Below, piece by piece: positions 11,346 through 22,960 of a stretch of DNA of 64,000 nucleotides. Within the stretch, counting starts at the first letter, position 1. Every line of letters starts with the position of its first letter. The notes under the pieces were generated by a model, which saw nothing but the letters and a program-made list of their open reading frames with translations, made no database searches and was not told the DNA's origin. The position numbers were made by a program, and so were the translations under genes. Source of the DNA: Microvelia longipes (lineage: Eukaryota > Arthropoda > Insecta > Hemiptera > Veliidae); the NCBI GenBank assembly GCA_018340805.1, contig JACMZG010000008.1:80539542-80603541 (forward strand). Direction: 5' to 3'.

Positions 11346-12127
11346 TATCAACAACTTCACTGGTCTCATTCAAAATCATACGTTTTTGTTCCGTTTTAAG
11401 TATTTTTATAAAAATATTTAATAAACAAATAAACAGCTTAATTCTACTTTATTTTTGTATTTTATTGGTTTATACATTTTTCTCTCACACGTATAAATTG
11501 GTTGGTGTATTAATCTCTTAAAACTAGAAATGACTTTTACTAAGTAGATTATATTTGGTAGAGAGAAGTTAATAAGATAAAAAATACCCAATATGATATT
11601 GATTCTCCATCGTGGCAAGGTTTTTCCTCGTCAGAGAAAACTCGTTAAACCTCCGGTTTTCATTTAGTGGGGAATTTTCCGCTTTTAATTTTCACTAGAC
11701 TTAATAAAGTAAAAAATGTTTAGGTTTTTATTTTATGGGAAATTAATTTATCAAGAGCTTATTTAATACTGGGTATTTACAAGGCATCGGGGCTTAGACG
11801 ACCAAACTAATTACTTTTTTAGGGTAATTTAGGTAATTATGTCTTTATAGCGATTTTATTTGGCATCATATTGAGATCAAGTAAAGAATGAACTTGTTAA
11901 ATTAAGAAAATGGTAACTAAAAATGAAAATGATAAACAAAAGGTAGTTTTTAAAATTTAATTTTTTTGTGTCGGGTTAACCGAAAGGGTGTCACACTGTA
12001 TTTATTACCTCTCGGCTGAACAGCTAAGAATAATCAAGGGTCTAATATCTTACCGAAGCTGTATTGAACTGTTTTAATTTACAAAAAGCATTCCCGGGAT
12101 TTTAATTTGTCAGTCATGTTTTAGTTT
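11346..12127. other. no gene seen
   Basis: AT-rich sequence. A 66-codon minus-strand frame at 11418-11618 has no recognisable features. Confidence 0.4.
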
Positions 12128-12950
12128 CACTTTTCCTCATTTATGCAGTAGTTACATGGAAAAATATTATTGTTTTTCTACTACAAACTTAAACCTGGTT
12201 TCAAATGTGTTTAAACCCTTCTGAGTGGGTTTACAAAGATTTCTGTTTGTATGTATGTGCATGTATCTTTTACATACTTTTGGAAAATTAGTTATACATT
12301 TTTATTATGAGCGAATATAAAATAAAAATGTTAATATCTCAAAAAGCCAGTTTTTAAAATTTTTGAAAATATACTAAAAAGAGCGTAAATTGTTATTAAA
12401 ATATCCACTTAGTTTCATTTTGGACCGCCAAAATAGACACAGTAGCACATAACGTGTGTCAAGGTATGTCAAAGTGTAAAAAGGTTACTGTTTTTGCAAT
12501 TTCTATCAATGATTATGCGATAAATTGTAACTTTTTACAGTTTACAGATACACCCATTTTTGTAGTCAAAGATATTAAAAAAAACACATTTTTTGGAAAA
12601 TTCACCACCCTACTGCGGCAATATGGCTGCACCAAATAAGTTAAAAATCAATCTGGATTTTTTCTTTCTTACATGGTGCCTACCTGTCAGCCAAGTTATA
12701 TTAAAATCAGTGAGATCGAGTCCAAAAATGTACTTTTTTGTGTTGATTTGACATGGTATGACCCCTACGGTTTTTTTTTTTTACTTTTGTTAATGATAAT
12801 TGAGCGTGGCGATTAGGTGGATAGGGGACCGATGGTCTTAAAACTGAGGCTTGTCTGAGCAGGAGCAAAGTAAAAATGAAGAATTGAGGATGTGAGTAGC
12901 GAATCCGTAAAGTTTAGAAAAAGTTCCGAGGTACTCCGTACCCATTTTTT
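12128..12950 (+). mobile_element. R1 copy C, degenerate, with an unrelated middle
   Basis: The 5' end is clear (CACTTTTCCTCATTTATGC at 12128, then TTCTGAGTGGGTTTACAAAG and a GTTTGTATGTATGTGC block). The 3' end is clear (GCGTGGCGATTAGGTGG, GATGTGAGTAGCGAATCCG, AAAGTTCCGAGGTACTCCG, ending near 12950). Between about 12330 and 12780 the R1 consensus is not followed. That stretch contains the 61-codon frame 12454-12639, which I do not consider a gene. Confidence 0.55.
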
Positions 12951-13990
12951 TCTATTAAATTGAGTATAAAAGCTCTAACTGAAATAATAATAATATTTAA
13001 CTTTTTTTTGCCAAAACAAAACATAGTTTAAATTTGCAAAAATGTTTACTACATTAATGTATTATTATATTATACAATATTCTTATAATTAAAAAAAGTA
13101 TGCTTAATATGTGCTGCACCTCCAATAAGCAGAATGCTTGAAGCTAGAGGCACTTTTCTTTAAATGAACATGGAATTATGTTTCCCTCTCTCAATTTTAT
13201 GTTAAAATTATTCTACTGTCAGGATTAAAACCAGGCTTAATGGAACCTTTGCCCTAACGCTCTAACGTAGTTTTTGGCCAGGCCGCTCGGTGTTAAAAGA
13301 ATACGTGTGTACATTTAATATTTTAAGTTATATCGATCTTGAATTACCCGTTTTCAACACTTTAAAATACCATTTAACTCTATTTTACCATCTTTTTTCT
13401 TTGATTTATTATTTTGTGTATTTTCATCGGTATTGTTTAGTAAAATTGTTTTAGTATTTTTCTTTGTTTTTGTGGAGAAAAAAAATATGAAAGATTGTTA
13501 TAAAAAACTAATTGAAGACTATTGAAGTGGTGGGAAGTTATCAGAGGTAGGGTATGATGAGAGCGGTGAGCACTCTCTAGCCTGGGATATGATGGCCTGG
13601 GGGCACTTTAACACTAACCTTGGCCTTCATCCCACCGAGAGTACCATCTATTTGGTTACAAAGTTCCCATAGTACCCACAATGAGACTGCCCATCTTAAA
13701 TCTAGATAAAATCGTGACATTGTTGTGAGCTGTAATTATTTTGAAGATGCTCCTAGGGAACTTATCTTAGTACTTGATTGTGTTATTCTCACTGGAGCGC
13801 GGACATCTGACAGAATTATTTACATTTGAAGCTACTATTAAAGAGAAGCTAATGAGAAATATAAATATTTCAAACTCTTAAGTAATATAAAAATGAGTAA
13901 ATAAACCTAGATCATTTAGAGCTGAATTTTCTTACGTTTAACGAATTTTCGAAAAAAATTAAGCTTATGTAGTTGGGTCATGAAGAGAGA
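12951..13990. other. no gene seen; GC-richer unique patch at 13545-13700
   Basis: The patch 13545-13700 (GGTGAGCACTCTCTAGCC, CTTCATCCCACCGAGAG) stands out from AT-rich flanks. No frame remains open across it and no family was recognised. It may be an eroded mobile element. Confidence 0.35.
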
Positions 13991-13991
13991 T

Positions 13992-14024
13992 GGGGGGCGG
14001 TGGATTGGTTTCGCCCCCCCCCCC
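13992..14024. repeat. G-run/C-run hairpin
   Basis: GGGGGGCG near 13992 faces CGCCCCCCC at 14012 onward across a short T/G loop, ending in an uninterrupted C run. It is prone to slippage and sequencing error. Confidence 0.5.
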
Positions 14025-14238
14025 ACTACGAGTTTTGGTTGCCTACTTATGCACTGCTATGTAAGCTAAATACTTATAAAAATATAAATGATATAATCAG
14101 AATTGGTTAGGGAGAATCGTTCGACTCATACAACTTCGTGTAAATAAATCTCGCTTTAGACCACTGCTGCGTTTGAATATTCGCTAATTTTGAAGCTTAA
14201 TGCCACTTACAAATATACTAATACAAAAAACTGAAGCT

Positions 14239-14298
14239 AAGCTGTCGCTAGCGCCAAGGTAGCGAAGCTGCCGCCAGCGCCGAGACAGCGAAGCGGCC
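14239..14298 (+). repeat. GC-rich 26-bp tandem repeat
   Basis: Units at 14239-14264 and 14265-14290 align end to end (AAGCTGYCGCYAGCGCC then RRGRYAGCG), followed by a partial third unit, AAGCGGCC. This is about the most GC-rich spot in the window. A related-looking AAGCGGCTAGG patch lies at 60290-60335. Confidence 0.65.
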
Positions 14299-15244
14299 AA
14301 AAAGGCACTAGGGATGGAAATCGACCCCTGTCTAGTCCACTCTAATTTTAAAACAAAATTTAATTAGTAGTAACCATTGAACCATGAACAATATATATAT
14401 ACTCAACTAAATAAATAAATATATTCCCTTAGACATAAATCAAATAACAATTATTACATTTTAAACTACATAATTAATGAATATATACGATTGGAAAAAA
14501 GTAAAATATCCAATAAAAGAAATTAAAATATCAACTGAATAACAAAATTGTCTAGCCCTTTGATTAAAGGGCACAAAAAGGTCGAGGTCATTTAGATCTA
14601 TAAATAAAAATAATCTGCAAGCCTTCAGTTATCTATCTATGTAATAACAACATACCGAATCAAAATGTATGTCATTTGATAGATAATTTGTTTTATTTAT
14701 TGCACTCCATCTTTTTTATCATTTTCAATTATTATTTCTTCTTAGTGGATTAATTAATTAAGTTAAATTGTATTTTTTGGTTTATCCCTTTGTGAAAGTA
14801 GCGTTTAGAAGTTATTTTTGAGGCGCTAAGGTTGTGTCTGTAAAGTTTTTTGCTCCTATAGCTGTAAGAACCCTTTTTCCCGAGTCATGGTCTCTGCGGT
14901 TAGTTCTACTCATTTTTAGTTTTAAATAATTTAACATCAGGGTTTTTTTTAGAGGAGTTTTATTTAGTTTGGTTTTACTTTACTTGCTTAACGTGTGATG
15001 GTAATCTACTAAACGGGGGTTTTACTACTGACTGGTTAAAAGTATTTTTTTATTTTAACTGTTTTTGTATGATTATTTGTGTATCTAAAAACTAAGATGG
15101 ATAGATCATTAGCGAAGTTTAAGATAGCACATATGTTTAGTTCCTTTTTTTTAGATAAACTTAAATTAAACTTGCTATGTATGAATAATATTAATCTTAC
15201 AAGAACAGACAGGTAATGGAAATCTTACTACGTACACACAGCGT
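14299..15244. other. no gene seen
   Basis: AT-rich sequence without recognised repeats, apart from the GC patch at its left edge. Confidence 0.4.
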
Positions 15245-15307
15245 GTTTAAGAGGTGATCGTATTTGATACGTATTAAATGCGTTTCAAATACGATCACCT
15301 CTTAAAC
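15245..15307. repeat. near-perfect palindrome
   Basis: GTTTAAGAGGTGATCG at the left pairs with CGATCACCTCTTAAAC at the right. Pairing continues inward (TATTTGA against TCAAATA) to a loop of about 20 nt. It may be one end of a small element reaching toward 15660, where ACCGTGTGTGAAC partly mirrors CGTACACACAGCG near 15232. That larger element is uncertain. Confidence 0.6.
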
Positions 15308-15678
15308 GATACGGTTCTTGCACCGTATTTGTTTAGTCGATCGAGTGAGATTACGTGATAACTGATCCTGCCAAAACATCGCGTATTTTATGGTGAAGGT
15401 TCAATTTTGGTTATAAAGGAGTTTAAAACAAAAAATATATTTCATTAAATTGTGATTTCTTTGCATAACAATAAAGTTACACAAAAAAAAAAAATTAAAA
15501 AGTTATTTGATATTTATAATTATAATATTATCAAAATTATTTATTATTTTGATTCCATTTCACTAGTTCTATCCGCTTGGATTTCCCTTCGCATGGTTCA
15601 TACAGCTAATATTACCGTATTTAGATATCGTACTTAATACGATCCGCGGATTTAGAACCGTGTGTGAACTTACTATCT
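15308..15678. other. no gene seen; possible body of a small element
   Basis: Contains GATACGGTTCTTGCACCG and CTTAATACGATCCGCGG, which partly mirror each other, and a 61-codon frame with no recognisable content. Confidence 0.3.
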
Positions 15679-15954
15679 AATAAAAGAGGAAGAAGTTTCT
15701 CCACAAAAATATATTTCTTTATAGCAAAGTGCTTTCTACGTAACAAGAGATCATCATCAGTGCTAGCCGTTGAATAAAAAAAGAGGGGGGATCTGACATC
15801 AAAGATGAGTCTATCTTTGATATCTCATCTGTAAGACTCATTTATCACCCTCTTCTTTATTCAACGGCTAGCTCTGATGATGACCTCTTGTTAGGTTGAA
15901 ATCGCTTTGCTATAAAGAAATATATTTTGTGGAGAGACTTCTTCCTCTTTTATT
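15679..15954. mobile_element. Penelope-like inverted pair with a hammerhead core in each arm
   Basis: Arms of about 108-112 nt (15679-15790 and 15847-15954) are inverted copies with scattered mismatches. Each arm carries a ribozyme-like motif: minus strand 15765-15722, plus strand 15868-15914. The minus-strand copy has CTGATGA, GAAA, helix III AG-CA-CT and a 5-bp helix I, TAGCA with TGCTA. Its helix II is disrupted. The plus-strand copy has good helix II (GACCT/AGGTT) but a base change weakens helix III. Each copy has thus lost a different part. The outer ends AATAAAAGAGGAAGAAG and the internal GGAGAGAC are typical of this class in the window. Confidence 0.7.
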
Positions 15955-16172
15955 AAGATGAACTCCATTAACGGCTCATCTTAGTTCTTCAACCTATCTG
16001 TTTAAATAATCGATTAAGACAGATTACAGTATTTGAAAACAAGATAGTTCATATGTTTATAATTCCTTTTGGGACCTATTTATAAGGCAAATCTATCTTG
16101 GCTAGTAAATAATTAAAAACATAAAGGAAAGATGCTTCTCAATATTTAATGAGTTAATATAATTTATTATTT

Positions 16173-16176
16173 AAAA
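16173..16176 (-). terminator. Pol III terminator T4 of the tRNA-Glu gene
   Basis: Plus-strand AAAA reads as TTTT on the minus strand, 5 nt after the tRNA 3' end. This is the minimal Pol III stop signal. Confidence 0.65.
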
Positions 16177-16181
16177 GTAAT

Positions 16182-16253
16182 TTCCCATGCCGGGAATCGA
16201 ACCCGGGCCTTCTGGGTGAAAGCCAGATATCCTAGCCACTAGACCACATGGGA
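16182..16253 (-). tRNA. tRNA-Glu (anticodon TTC)
   Basis: A 72-nt cloverleaf, read on the minus strand. The acceptor stem TCCCATG pairs fully with CATGGGA, with A as discriminator (16182). The anticodon stem TCTGG/CCAGA closes the loop CTTTCAC, giving anticodon TTC at 16220-16218. The T stem CCGGG/CCCGG encloses TTCGATT. The internal promoter elements are intact: A box TGGTCTAGTGG and B box GGTTCGATTCC. The CCA end is not encoded, as expected for a nuclear gene. A T4 terminator follows. There is no intron and no SINE-like body or tail next to it, so it is more likely a functional gene than a retroposed copy. It would read GAA and GAG glutamate codons. Confidence 0.96.
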
Positions 16254-17512
16254 GACTGCTATGTTGGCTCTATATTTTCTTTGATGACAAATTTCTGTAG
16301 AATTATACTTTTCGTATTACATTTCATTATTTATTTTATTTAGTTAATCAGTCGTTTTATCTTAATTAATTTTAATCTTTAAAATTAATTAATTAATAAT
16401 AACTGACTTTGCTGTTATCTGTTAAATTCTTTAGATTACAATAATAATTGTTAATTTCTTTTCATGTTGTAAAATTCAACCAATAGAGCCCCTCTAGAAA
16501 TAAGATCTTTGTGTCGGGTCTGGAGGTAATAGGTATATAGAGTCCCATTTGAGTAAATTATAGTAGTAGTCATAAATGTAATCTTTTAGGTTATTCTTGT
16601 GGTGGAAATGTAGAGGAAAATACTTTTATAATAAAATTGCTTAGCGATTTCCTCCCTCCTTGATATGATAGAATGGAAACATTTCCGCAATTTTATGGCT
16701 TCAATAAGAAGCCAAAAAAATTACCTTAGTGTGATAAATGTGAAAAGCTAAGTTTTTTCCCCAAAACTTAGAAAACGTTACTCAAAGCTTACCAACTTCG
16801 GGAAAAGTTTTTAGTTGGGAAAACTTTTCGTTAGTTTGTAGTTGGGAATAAAGATACAGTGAATATATAGTCCCTCATGTTTATCTTATAAAACTGAATT
16901 ATAAACTTTTTCTTTTGATACCATAAATTTTCAAATGGAATTACTTATAATAACAAAATCTGTTTGTCAAGTTTGATATAAAGCTAATGAAACATGATTT
17001 CATTATGTTTTTCTTTTTGTGTTCTATTAGTTTGTTTAAAATGATTTAATTACTCCGTGCTTGTTTAACTTTTGTGTAATCATTTATCATGTTTTGTTAT
17101 TTATTGTCGAGCTTAATTAGACGTTACTTAGACACCACACAACTTGCTTTATTTTACTGTTTAATTTAACTAAGTATTATGTTTTCACCATAAATATTCG
17201 AGAGTAGTATAAGTAAGTCTTCGCTTAGTATAAGTAAGTTACGGATTATAAGTTAAATCAGGGCAGTTCGAACTTTTTTGTTGCTGTACCCATAGGGGTA
17301 TATTACAAGAGGGGCCCTTATTGGTTGAATTTTGAAACATCGAAAAAATAACCTGACTGCCTTTGACTATCAATAATTATATGAACAGAACAAAATTACA
17401 GTGAATTATGTAGCAGAACGCTAAATATATAAATCAAAACACAAACAATGTACAAGAAGCCGTAAAAATTGATTTCTTATAACCCTAACTTAATGTTAGA
17501 AAAGGTTTTAGT
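16254..17512. other. no gene seen
   Basis: AT-rich sequence upstream of the tRNA gene in its own orientation. No TATA-like or other upstream element could be singled out against this background. Confidence 0.4.
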
Positions 17513-17610
17513 GAGGTTACACAAAGCCCCTGAGAGCCCAAAATGATGTTTCAGGACTCTTAATGTATTGAGATAGACTATGCCCTCTCTATTATATATC
17601 TCTATGCTTG
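17513..17610 (+). repeat. R3 dispersed repeat copy
   Basis: Shares GAGGTTACACAAAGCCCC, TGAGAGCCC, AATGTATTGAG and TATATCTCTATGCT with 24805-24895 and, in part, 37955-38025. All three are in the same orientation. The family is not identified. Confidence 0.6.
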
Positions 17611-17703
17611 TACCCGACTAGACAATTTGAACGAATTTTAATGAGCTTTTAAATTTGAGGGCCATGGAGGTGGAAAGGTTAATGTTTTAAGGGATTCACA
17701 CGA

Positions 17704-17725
17704 ATATATATATATATATTATATA

Positions 17726-17767
<42 letters not shown>

Positions 17768-17783
17768 ATATATACATATATAA

Positions 17784-17872
<89 letters not shown>

Positions 17873-17885
17873 ATAATATATATGG
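17704..17885. repeat. (TA)n microsatellite
   Basis: Nearly continuous TA dinucleotides over about 180 bp, with a few phase breaks. Confidence 0.95.
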
Positions 17886-17950
17886 TGTTATTGGTCTTTA
17901 TGGTTTATTAAATGGGTTATTATTTACGCATGCAATTTTCTCTGTGTATC

Positions 17951-17985
17951 TTATTGATTTTGTTTTTTTGTTTCAGGTAAGTCTT
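17951..17985 (+). promoter_or_regulatory. candidate recursive splice site (ratchet point)
   Basis: A T-rich tract (TTGATTTTGTTTTTTTG) leads into TTTCAG, followed at once by GTAAGT, with the junction at 17976/17977. This back-to-back 3' and 5' splice consensus, a zero-length exon, is the signature of recursive splicing in long introns, best documented in Drosophila. It is seen directly in sequence. Use by the spliceosome is inference, and a chance occurrence cannot be excluded. Confidence 0.5.
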
Positions 17986-18147
17986 GCTAATGCTCTGTCG
18001 CTTAATCAGGTATTTTGAATAATTTTAAATACATACAATCATCACAATGTAATATTTGGACGTTTTTCTCAAGTTTTCTCTTCACTTTATCATTTAAACA
18101 ATAGGAAGCATTATAAGAAAAAATAAATTTCATACCTAAAGTTTTTT

Positions 18148-18742
18148 ACTTTTCCTAATTTATACCGTGGGTATATAGAAAAAGTATTGTGTTTGCAAAA
18201 AACTCCGAAACCGGGATGACACCGGCAATCCGTTTCAGGTGTTTTAAAGACCTTCTAGTGGGTTTTTTAAAGTTTTCTGTTAGTTTTCTGTTTTTTTCAT
18301 GACGCCATTAACCAGCAATAATGAGTCAGCGAAAATTTTGAAAAATCATTAAACTTGAAAAACAAATGCGATTCGATTGAAATATATCACACATGTAGCC
18401 ATGTATTAGACTAAGATATGTGACAAGTTTCATCTCATTATCAGCATTAGTGCAATTTTTATGGAATAATTATATTCGTTTTTTTAAAAATTGTATAAAA
18501 TCTGAAAATTATTTAATTCCGTTGAAATTACTTACGAGTGTATACCTTTACTTAATAAATAAGTACTCAAAGTTTTGTTTCAATGCGACAACTATATCCA
18601 TGATTTTTTTGGATCATCAAAGTTAAGTGGCATTAAGCGTGGTCAGTGCTGTCTGGGTTACCGCTGAAAATGAAACGGATGCATTAACTATCAGAGGACG
18701 AGCGAAGCGAACCTCGGAAGGGGAATGTTGCCCGTACCCGAT
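18148..18742 (+). mobile_element. R1 copy D, full length but internally shortened
   Basis: Starts with ACTTTTCCTAATTTATACC and the return arm TATATAGAAAAAGT, then GTGTTTGCAAAAAACTCC and GAAACCGGGATGACACCGG. The GTCTGTCTG block and the GCTAGAGAG block are missing. The middle (ATGTAGCCATGTATTAGAC) and AAGCGTGGTCAGTGCTG follow. There is a single GACGAGCGAAGCGAA unit. The end is GCCCGTACCCGATT. The 70-codon frame over 18627-18839 comes from the repeat. Confidence 0.8.
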
Positions 18743-18847
18743 TGTTATTAATTTTTCATGTTTCAGCTCGTTCATGTTTTATGTCTGTATAGATAACAAC
18801 AAGAATAGATACGATTTTAATTTTAAATGGATTCTATAATATTCATG

Positions 18848-19065
18848 ACTTCATTTATACCGTATGTATGTAGGCTATAGTATCACGTTTGCAAAATAAT
18901 CCCATACTGGGATTTTATTAAAATCATACGTTTCAGGCGTTTTAAGGACCTCGTGAGTGGTTTTTTGCTAAGTTGTCTATCTGTATGTGTGTGTGTGTCT
19001 GTTATTATCGTTCCTAGCGTATTTATGCTAGAGAGTTGAAACTTGGTACAAACTCTAGCTTTTAA
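18848..19065 (+). mobile_element. R1 copy E, 5' fragment
   Basis: Begins with ACTTCATTTATACCG about 105 bp after copy D and keeps CGTTTCAGGCGTTTTAAGG, GTCTATCTGTATGTGTGTG and TATGCTAGAGAGTTGAAAC. It stops just after TTGGTACAAACTC. The 3' two-thirds is absent. Confidence 0.75.
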
Positions 19066-19992
19066 GGTTGTTTTTTTTGTTTTAAATTTGTTTTAAATAA
19101 TTTTTTAATTTTCTTTTAACGTACTGATAATTGTAAGTTCTTGTTGAAATATTTGTTTTTTTAGCAAATTCTGTTATTGTATTAAAAATTAAGAATATAT
19201 GAATAAATAATATATATTAATATATATAATATATATATATATATATAATATATTAGCTTGTTTTAATTTTAATTATTATAAATTTTTTCGTTTTCTCGAA
19301 TAAATCACGTTTTTTTTTGGCAATTATTTGAGAATATATTATTATTTTAATTTTGTGTATTTATTTTTTTTACTCTAATGCATAATTAAAATCTTTATTA
19401 TGACAATTACTTGGAATGGTTTCAGTAAGGATTTAATTTAAAGACCAACGTTATCAGCATTTATTTACCAATTTAAATAATAATATAGTTTTCTAAAGTA
19501 CAACTACTAAGCACGAATGTGTTTAATAAGCGTTTAGTGGTCGTAATATTCATTTTAAACAGTAAGTTCGCGTGGAGAATTAGTAGATTAAAAACTATTA
19601 TTTATTTTTATAGAGATCGATCTATTTTCCGAACCAATTTGTAGTTGTTATAGACAATTTTAACTAGATTTATGTTTTCCTTAATTTTATTTAAATTATT
19701 TTTTAATATTTTTGCTTTTCCAACCCTACTACCTTATAATAATAATAATAATAATAAATAATTTTATTTGCGTATAAGTATTTTTTGTATGAGGAACAGT
19801 ATAGTGCTCAATCTAAAAATTAGAGAACATGGTTTTATCATTATTAACAGTTTCAGGCATTTTCAAGACGCTTTGCGTGGTTTTATCATGCCGTTGGGTG
19901 TGTATTTTAGAGGTATACATTTGTATAACCTCTTATATGTATACCTTTTAGTTACTATATGTAAATAAATAAATAACCAACAAAATAAATAT
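19066..19992. other. no gene seen; short simple repeats
   Basis: Holds a TA-rich tract at 19201-19256 and an (AAT)n run at 19737-19762. The 66-codon frame at 19768-19968 includes a fragment of R1-like sequence (AGTTTCAGGCATTTTCAAG) and is not a gene. Confidence 0.4.
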
Positions 19993-20130
19993 GTGCATTT
20001 CCTTTTAAAAATACAGAGAAATAAGTTTCAGTAAAATACATGAAAAACAGGAACCTTAAGCATGCAATAGATTGTTAAGCGAGGAAACACGCATTCCAAA
20101 CAAAATTCGCTCGGTATGCTAACCTGAATT
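19993..20130 (+). repeat. R2 dispersed repeat copy with its 5' extension
   Basis: GGAACCTTAAGCATGCAATAG, GTTAAGCGAGGAAACACGC and AAAATTCGCTCGGTATGC align with 43690-43875. Similarity extends upstream to GTGCATTTCCTTTT at 19993, so the R2 unit is longer than the block at the window start. Confidence 0.6.
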
Positions 20131-21477
20131 TTAATTTTTAGGACATGTAGGAGCAAAACAATGATATCCGAAGACAAATATATTGGCGTTATATTTTAAT
20201 GCTTTTCCTTTCTGTTGTAGGCTAAGAAAAGCGACAAAACGGCGTTATTTGCATTTACATTACATATTTACCTATCTTAAATTATTTCATAATCATAAAT
20301 AAAATAAAGTAAATGTTTTATTTTATATAGTTTAAATATGTTAATTCATAATACCTCTTACTTATATATTTATTATTAATTATGAAATAAACAATGTTAG
20401 TTTAATAGGAACATATATTAATATATATATATATATATATATACTGTGTGTTTTTTCTTTTATTGTTTGTTTAAACGTCAACGCTGAACTGACAGTGTTT
20501 TTTCCTGAAACAATAACAATTATTTCATGTCCCTCATTTTAATTTTTTATTAGGATAAATAAGCGTTTTTTAAAAAATAATTATTTTGAAGTTAACCCTA
20601 ATTGTATAATTTAATTGTGTTATAACAACGTAGATTATGTGTTCTCGTAAATTATATATTGTATTTCTAGAACTGACGTACTGAAAAGTTAACATGCTAT
20701 TATTATTCTGTTTTAGAACAGAATCAGGGGAAGGAGTAAGGGGGGAATTCATAAATTTATGTTTTTTAAGGGTTAAAGCGACTGAAAATATTAAAAGTAA
20801 CCTTGTATCGGTGACCACCGGGTAACGAATTCCCAGAAATTACCTCGTTATTTTCGTTACCAGTTTTTGCCTTTTTAGTCCTATAAAATACACACTCAGC
20901 TTCTCATCCCCCCTCCTCAAGCAAAAGCTGTGACAATACAAGGTCCCCCCCCACTATACGAGTGTTGTAAAATAAACAGTGATATCAAATTAAATTTTTG
21001 TTAAAAAGTTTCCCCCCAAAGTTTCCCCTTATCATGTTTTTCTAATTTAGAATTTTCGTCTGAGTAAACGTGAAATATTATAATTTGTTTAAAACAAGGG
21101 ATTAAACGTATATAATTTAGAAAACTTGGTTATTTTGTGTTTTAATTAAAAATCAATAAATTAATTATTATATGAATTGGGGTTTGTACACTTATTATTT
21201 TAAATAAACACTGGAATTTCGTAAATGCAAAATATTGAACAAATTTTAATGGTATATTATGTTAAACAATTGGGATTCTTTCTATTAACAAATGTTCATA
21301 AACATAGAAAATAGTACATTATAATGTAATATTTGTTATATTTTGAGTAAAAACAAGTTATGGACTTAAAGTTTGTTGTTAAGTTTGTTATTTTGTAGAA
21401 TTCAAATCCTCTATTGAAGTGTTTATTTCAGGTTCCTATATAAAGTAGAATATTGACCTTACATATATTTTAAAGTA
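20131..21477. other. no gene seen
   Basis: AT-rich sequence with a short (TA)n at 20411-20443 and a C-rich patch at 20905-20955 (CATCCCCCCTCCTC). The minus-strand frame 20570-20818 (82 codons) has no recognised content. Confidence 0.4.
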
Positions 21478-21880
21478 CCTATTCTAAGACCAGGTTTTCA
21501 CCTGCTACAGTAAAAATAAGTTCTAGACCTTCGGAATGGTTCTAAGTGTGTGTGTCTGTCGTCATCGTAGCTCCCAATGTGTTTATGAGAGTTTAAACTT
21601 GGTTTAAAATTGTGCTATCCGGAATTCTTTCCATGACGTCAATAAATGTTGTTTAATTAATCACTCAGCGATAATGTCGAGGACTATAAATCGCGTGAAA
21701 AAGATTGGACGGATGTGACATTTGTAAAGAAGGATGTAGTGGTATTTAAGACGCAACAAATTTTCCTGGTTTCGTCAAATTGTTTGCTTTACTTTAATTG
21801 TTTATTATATGGCTTGTATAAGGTTATAAAAAAATCACGAGTGTAAAAGTTTTACTTCAATACGGCTAAAAGTAAGTGTA
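21478..21880 (+). mobile_element. R1 copy, heavily decayed
   Basis: Recognisable parts in the right order: AAGTGTGTGTGTCTGTCG, CATCGTAGCTCCCAATGTG, TTTAAACTTGG, TGACGTCAATAAATG, CACTCAGCGATAATG and GGATGTGACATTTG. Both termini are lost. Confidence 0.5.
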
Positions 21881-22357
21881 TGCAGGATTTACAATACACC
21901 ACAGTATTGCTGGTTTAATCTATATAAGCATTATGTTATCTTTATCATATAATGTAATTAAACACAAATATTATTATTAATTATATAATTAACTAAATGT
22001 TTTCTATTTTAATTTTACACTTAAATTATTGTGATGATTAGTACTCATTTGTTTTTATTTAAAAATTTATGTGAGAAACTTTTACCCTCTTTTAATTCCT
22101 TTTAATGATCCAGATGTCGTATTTAGAGAACAAAAAATGAAACTGACATTTTAATAGAAAAGAAAAAAGTAAAAGAATTCATAAAAGGATCTAAAATAAG
22201 CTATTTTTAACTACATTGCTTTCTATTTGTTTTAAAGATTAAAAGCTTTGTAAAATTATTATTTTATTAAAATTAGGTGTATGTACTAATTTTTAATTAT
22301 TTATTTTATTATTATTTTTTTTTTAATTATTTTGAAATATAATAGTATTTATTTATT
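21881..22357. other. no gene seen
   Basis: Very AT-rich spacer between two R1 copies. Confidence 0.4.
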
Positions 22358-22960
22358 ACTTTTCCTCATTTATACCTTAGGTATATAGGAAAAGTATTGT
22401 GTTTGCAAACAAAATCCGAAACTGGGATGAAACCGGAATTATCCGTTTCAGGTGTTTTTAAGGCCTCCTGAGTGGTTTTCGCAAATTTGTCTGTCTTTAT
22501 GTGTGTGTCTGTTTTCATTTAGCGCCCAGTGTATTTATGCTAGAGATATGAAATTTCGTATAAAAATCAGTCTAGTTGTGCTATTTAGAAAATAATTATT
22601 TATGACGTCATTAACCCAAAATAACGACTCAAAAGCAAAAAATTTCGAAAAATCATAAAACACGGAAAAATGATGCAATCCGAATGAAATTTGGCACGCA
22701 TGTATAAGTCTATGATATGTGCCCAGTTTTATCTCATTAAGCATTTTATCTCATTATTATCTTAGTTTTAGCGTCATTATTAGTTCCATTTTTATTAAAT
22801 GACTTGTGTACGTTTTTTAAAGAATTGTATGAAGTGGAAAATAGTCCAATTGAGTTGAAATTTGGTACAAGTGACGTAATAAATAAGTGTACTAAATTTC
22901 GTTATTTACAACGAGTCTATCTATGATTTTTGGTGGATCTGAAATGTTAAGCAGCTTCAT
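22358..22960 (+). mobile_element. R1 copy F, good 5' end, 3' truncated
   Basis: The terminal hairpin is intact: ACTTTTCCTCATTTATACC with TATATAGGAAAAGT. CCGAAACTGGGATG, TTTCAGGTGTTTTTAAGGCC, GTCTGTCTTTATGTGTGTG and TATGCTAGAGATATGAAAT follow, then TTATGACGTCATTAACCC. It ends after ATGTTAAGCAGC and lacks the GCGAAGCGAG block and the 3' hairpin. Confidence 0.8.

Noticed and set aside
12454..12639. 61-codon frame inside R1 copy C
   Set aside because: Short, no recognised motif, lies in an unexplained insertion-like segment.
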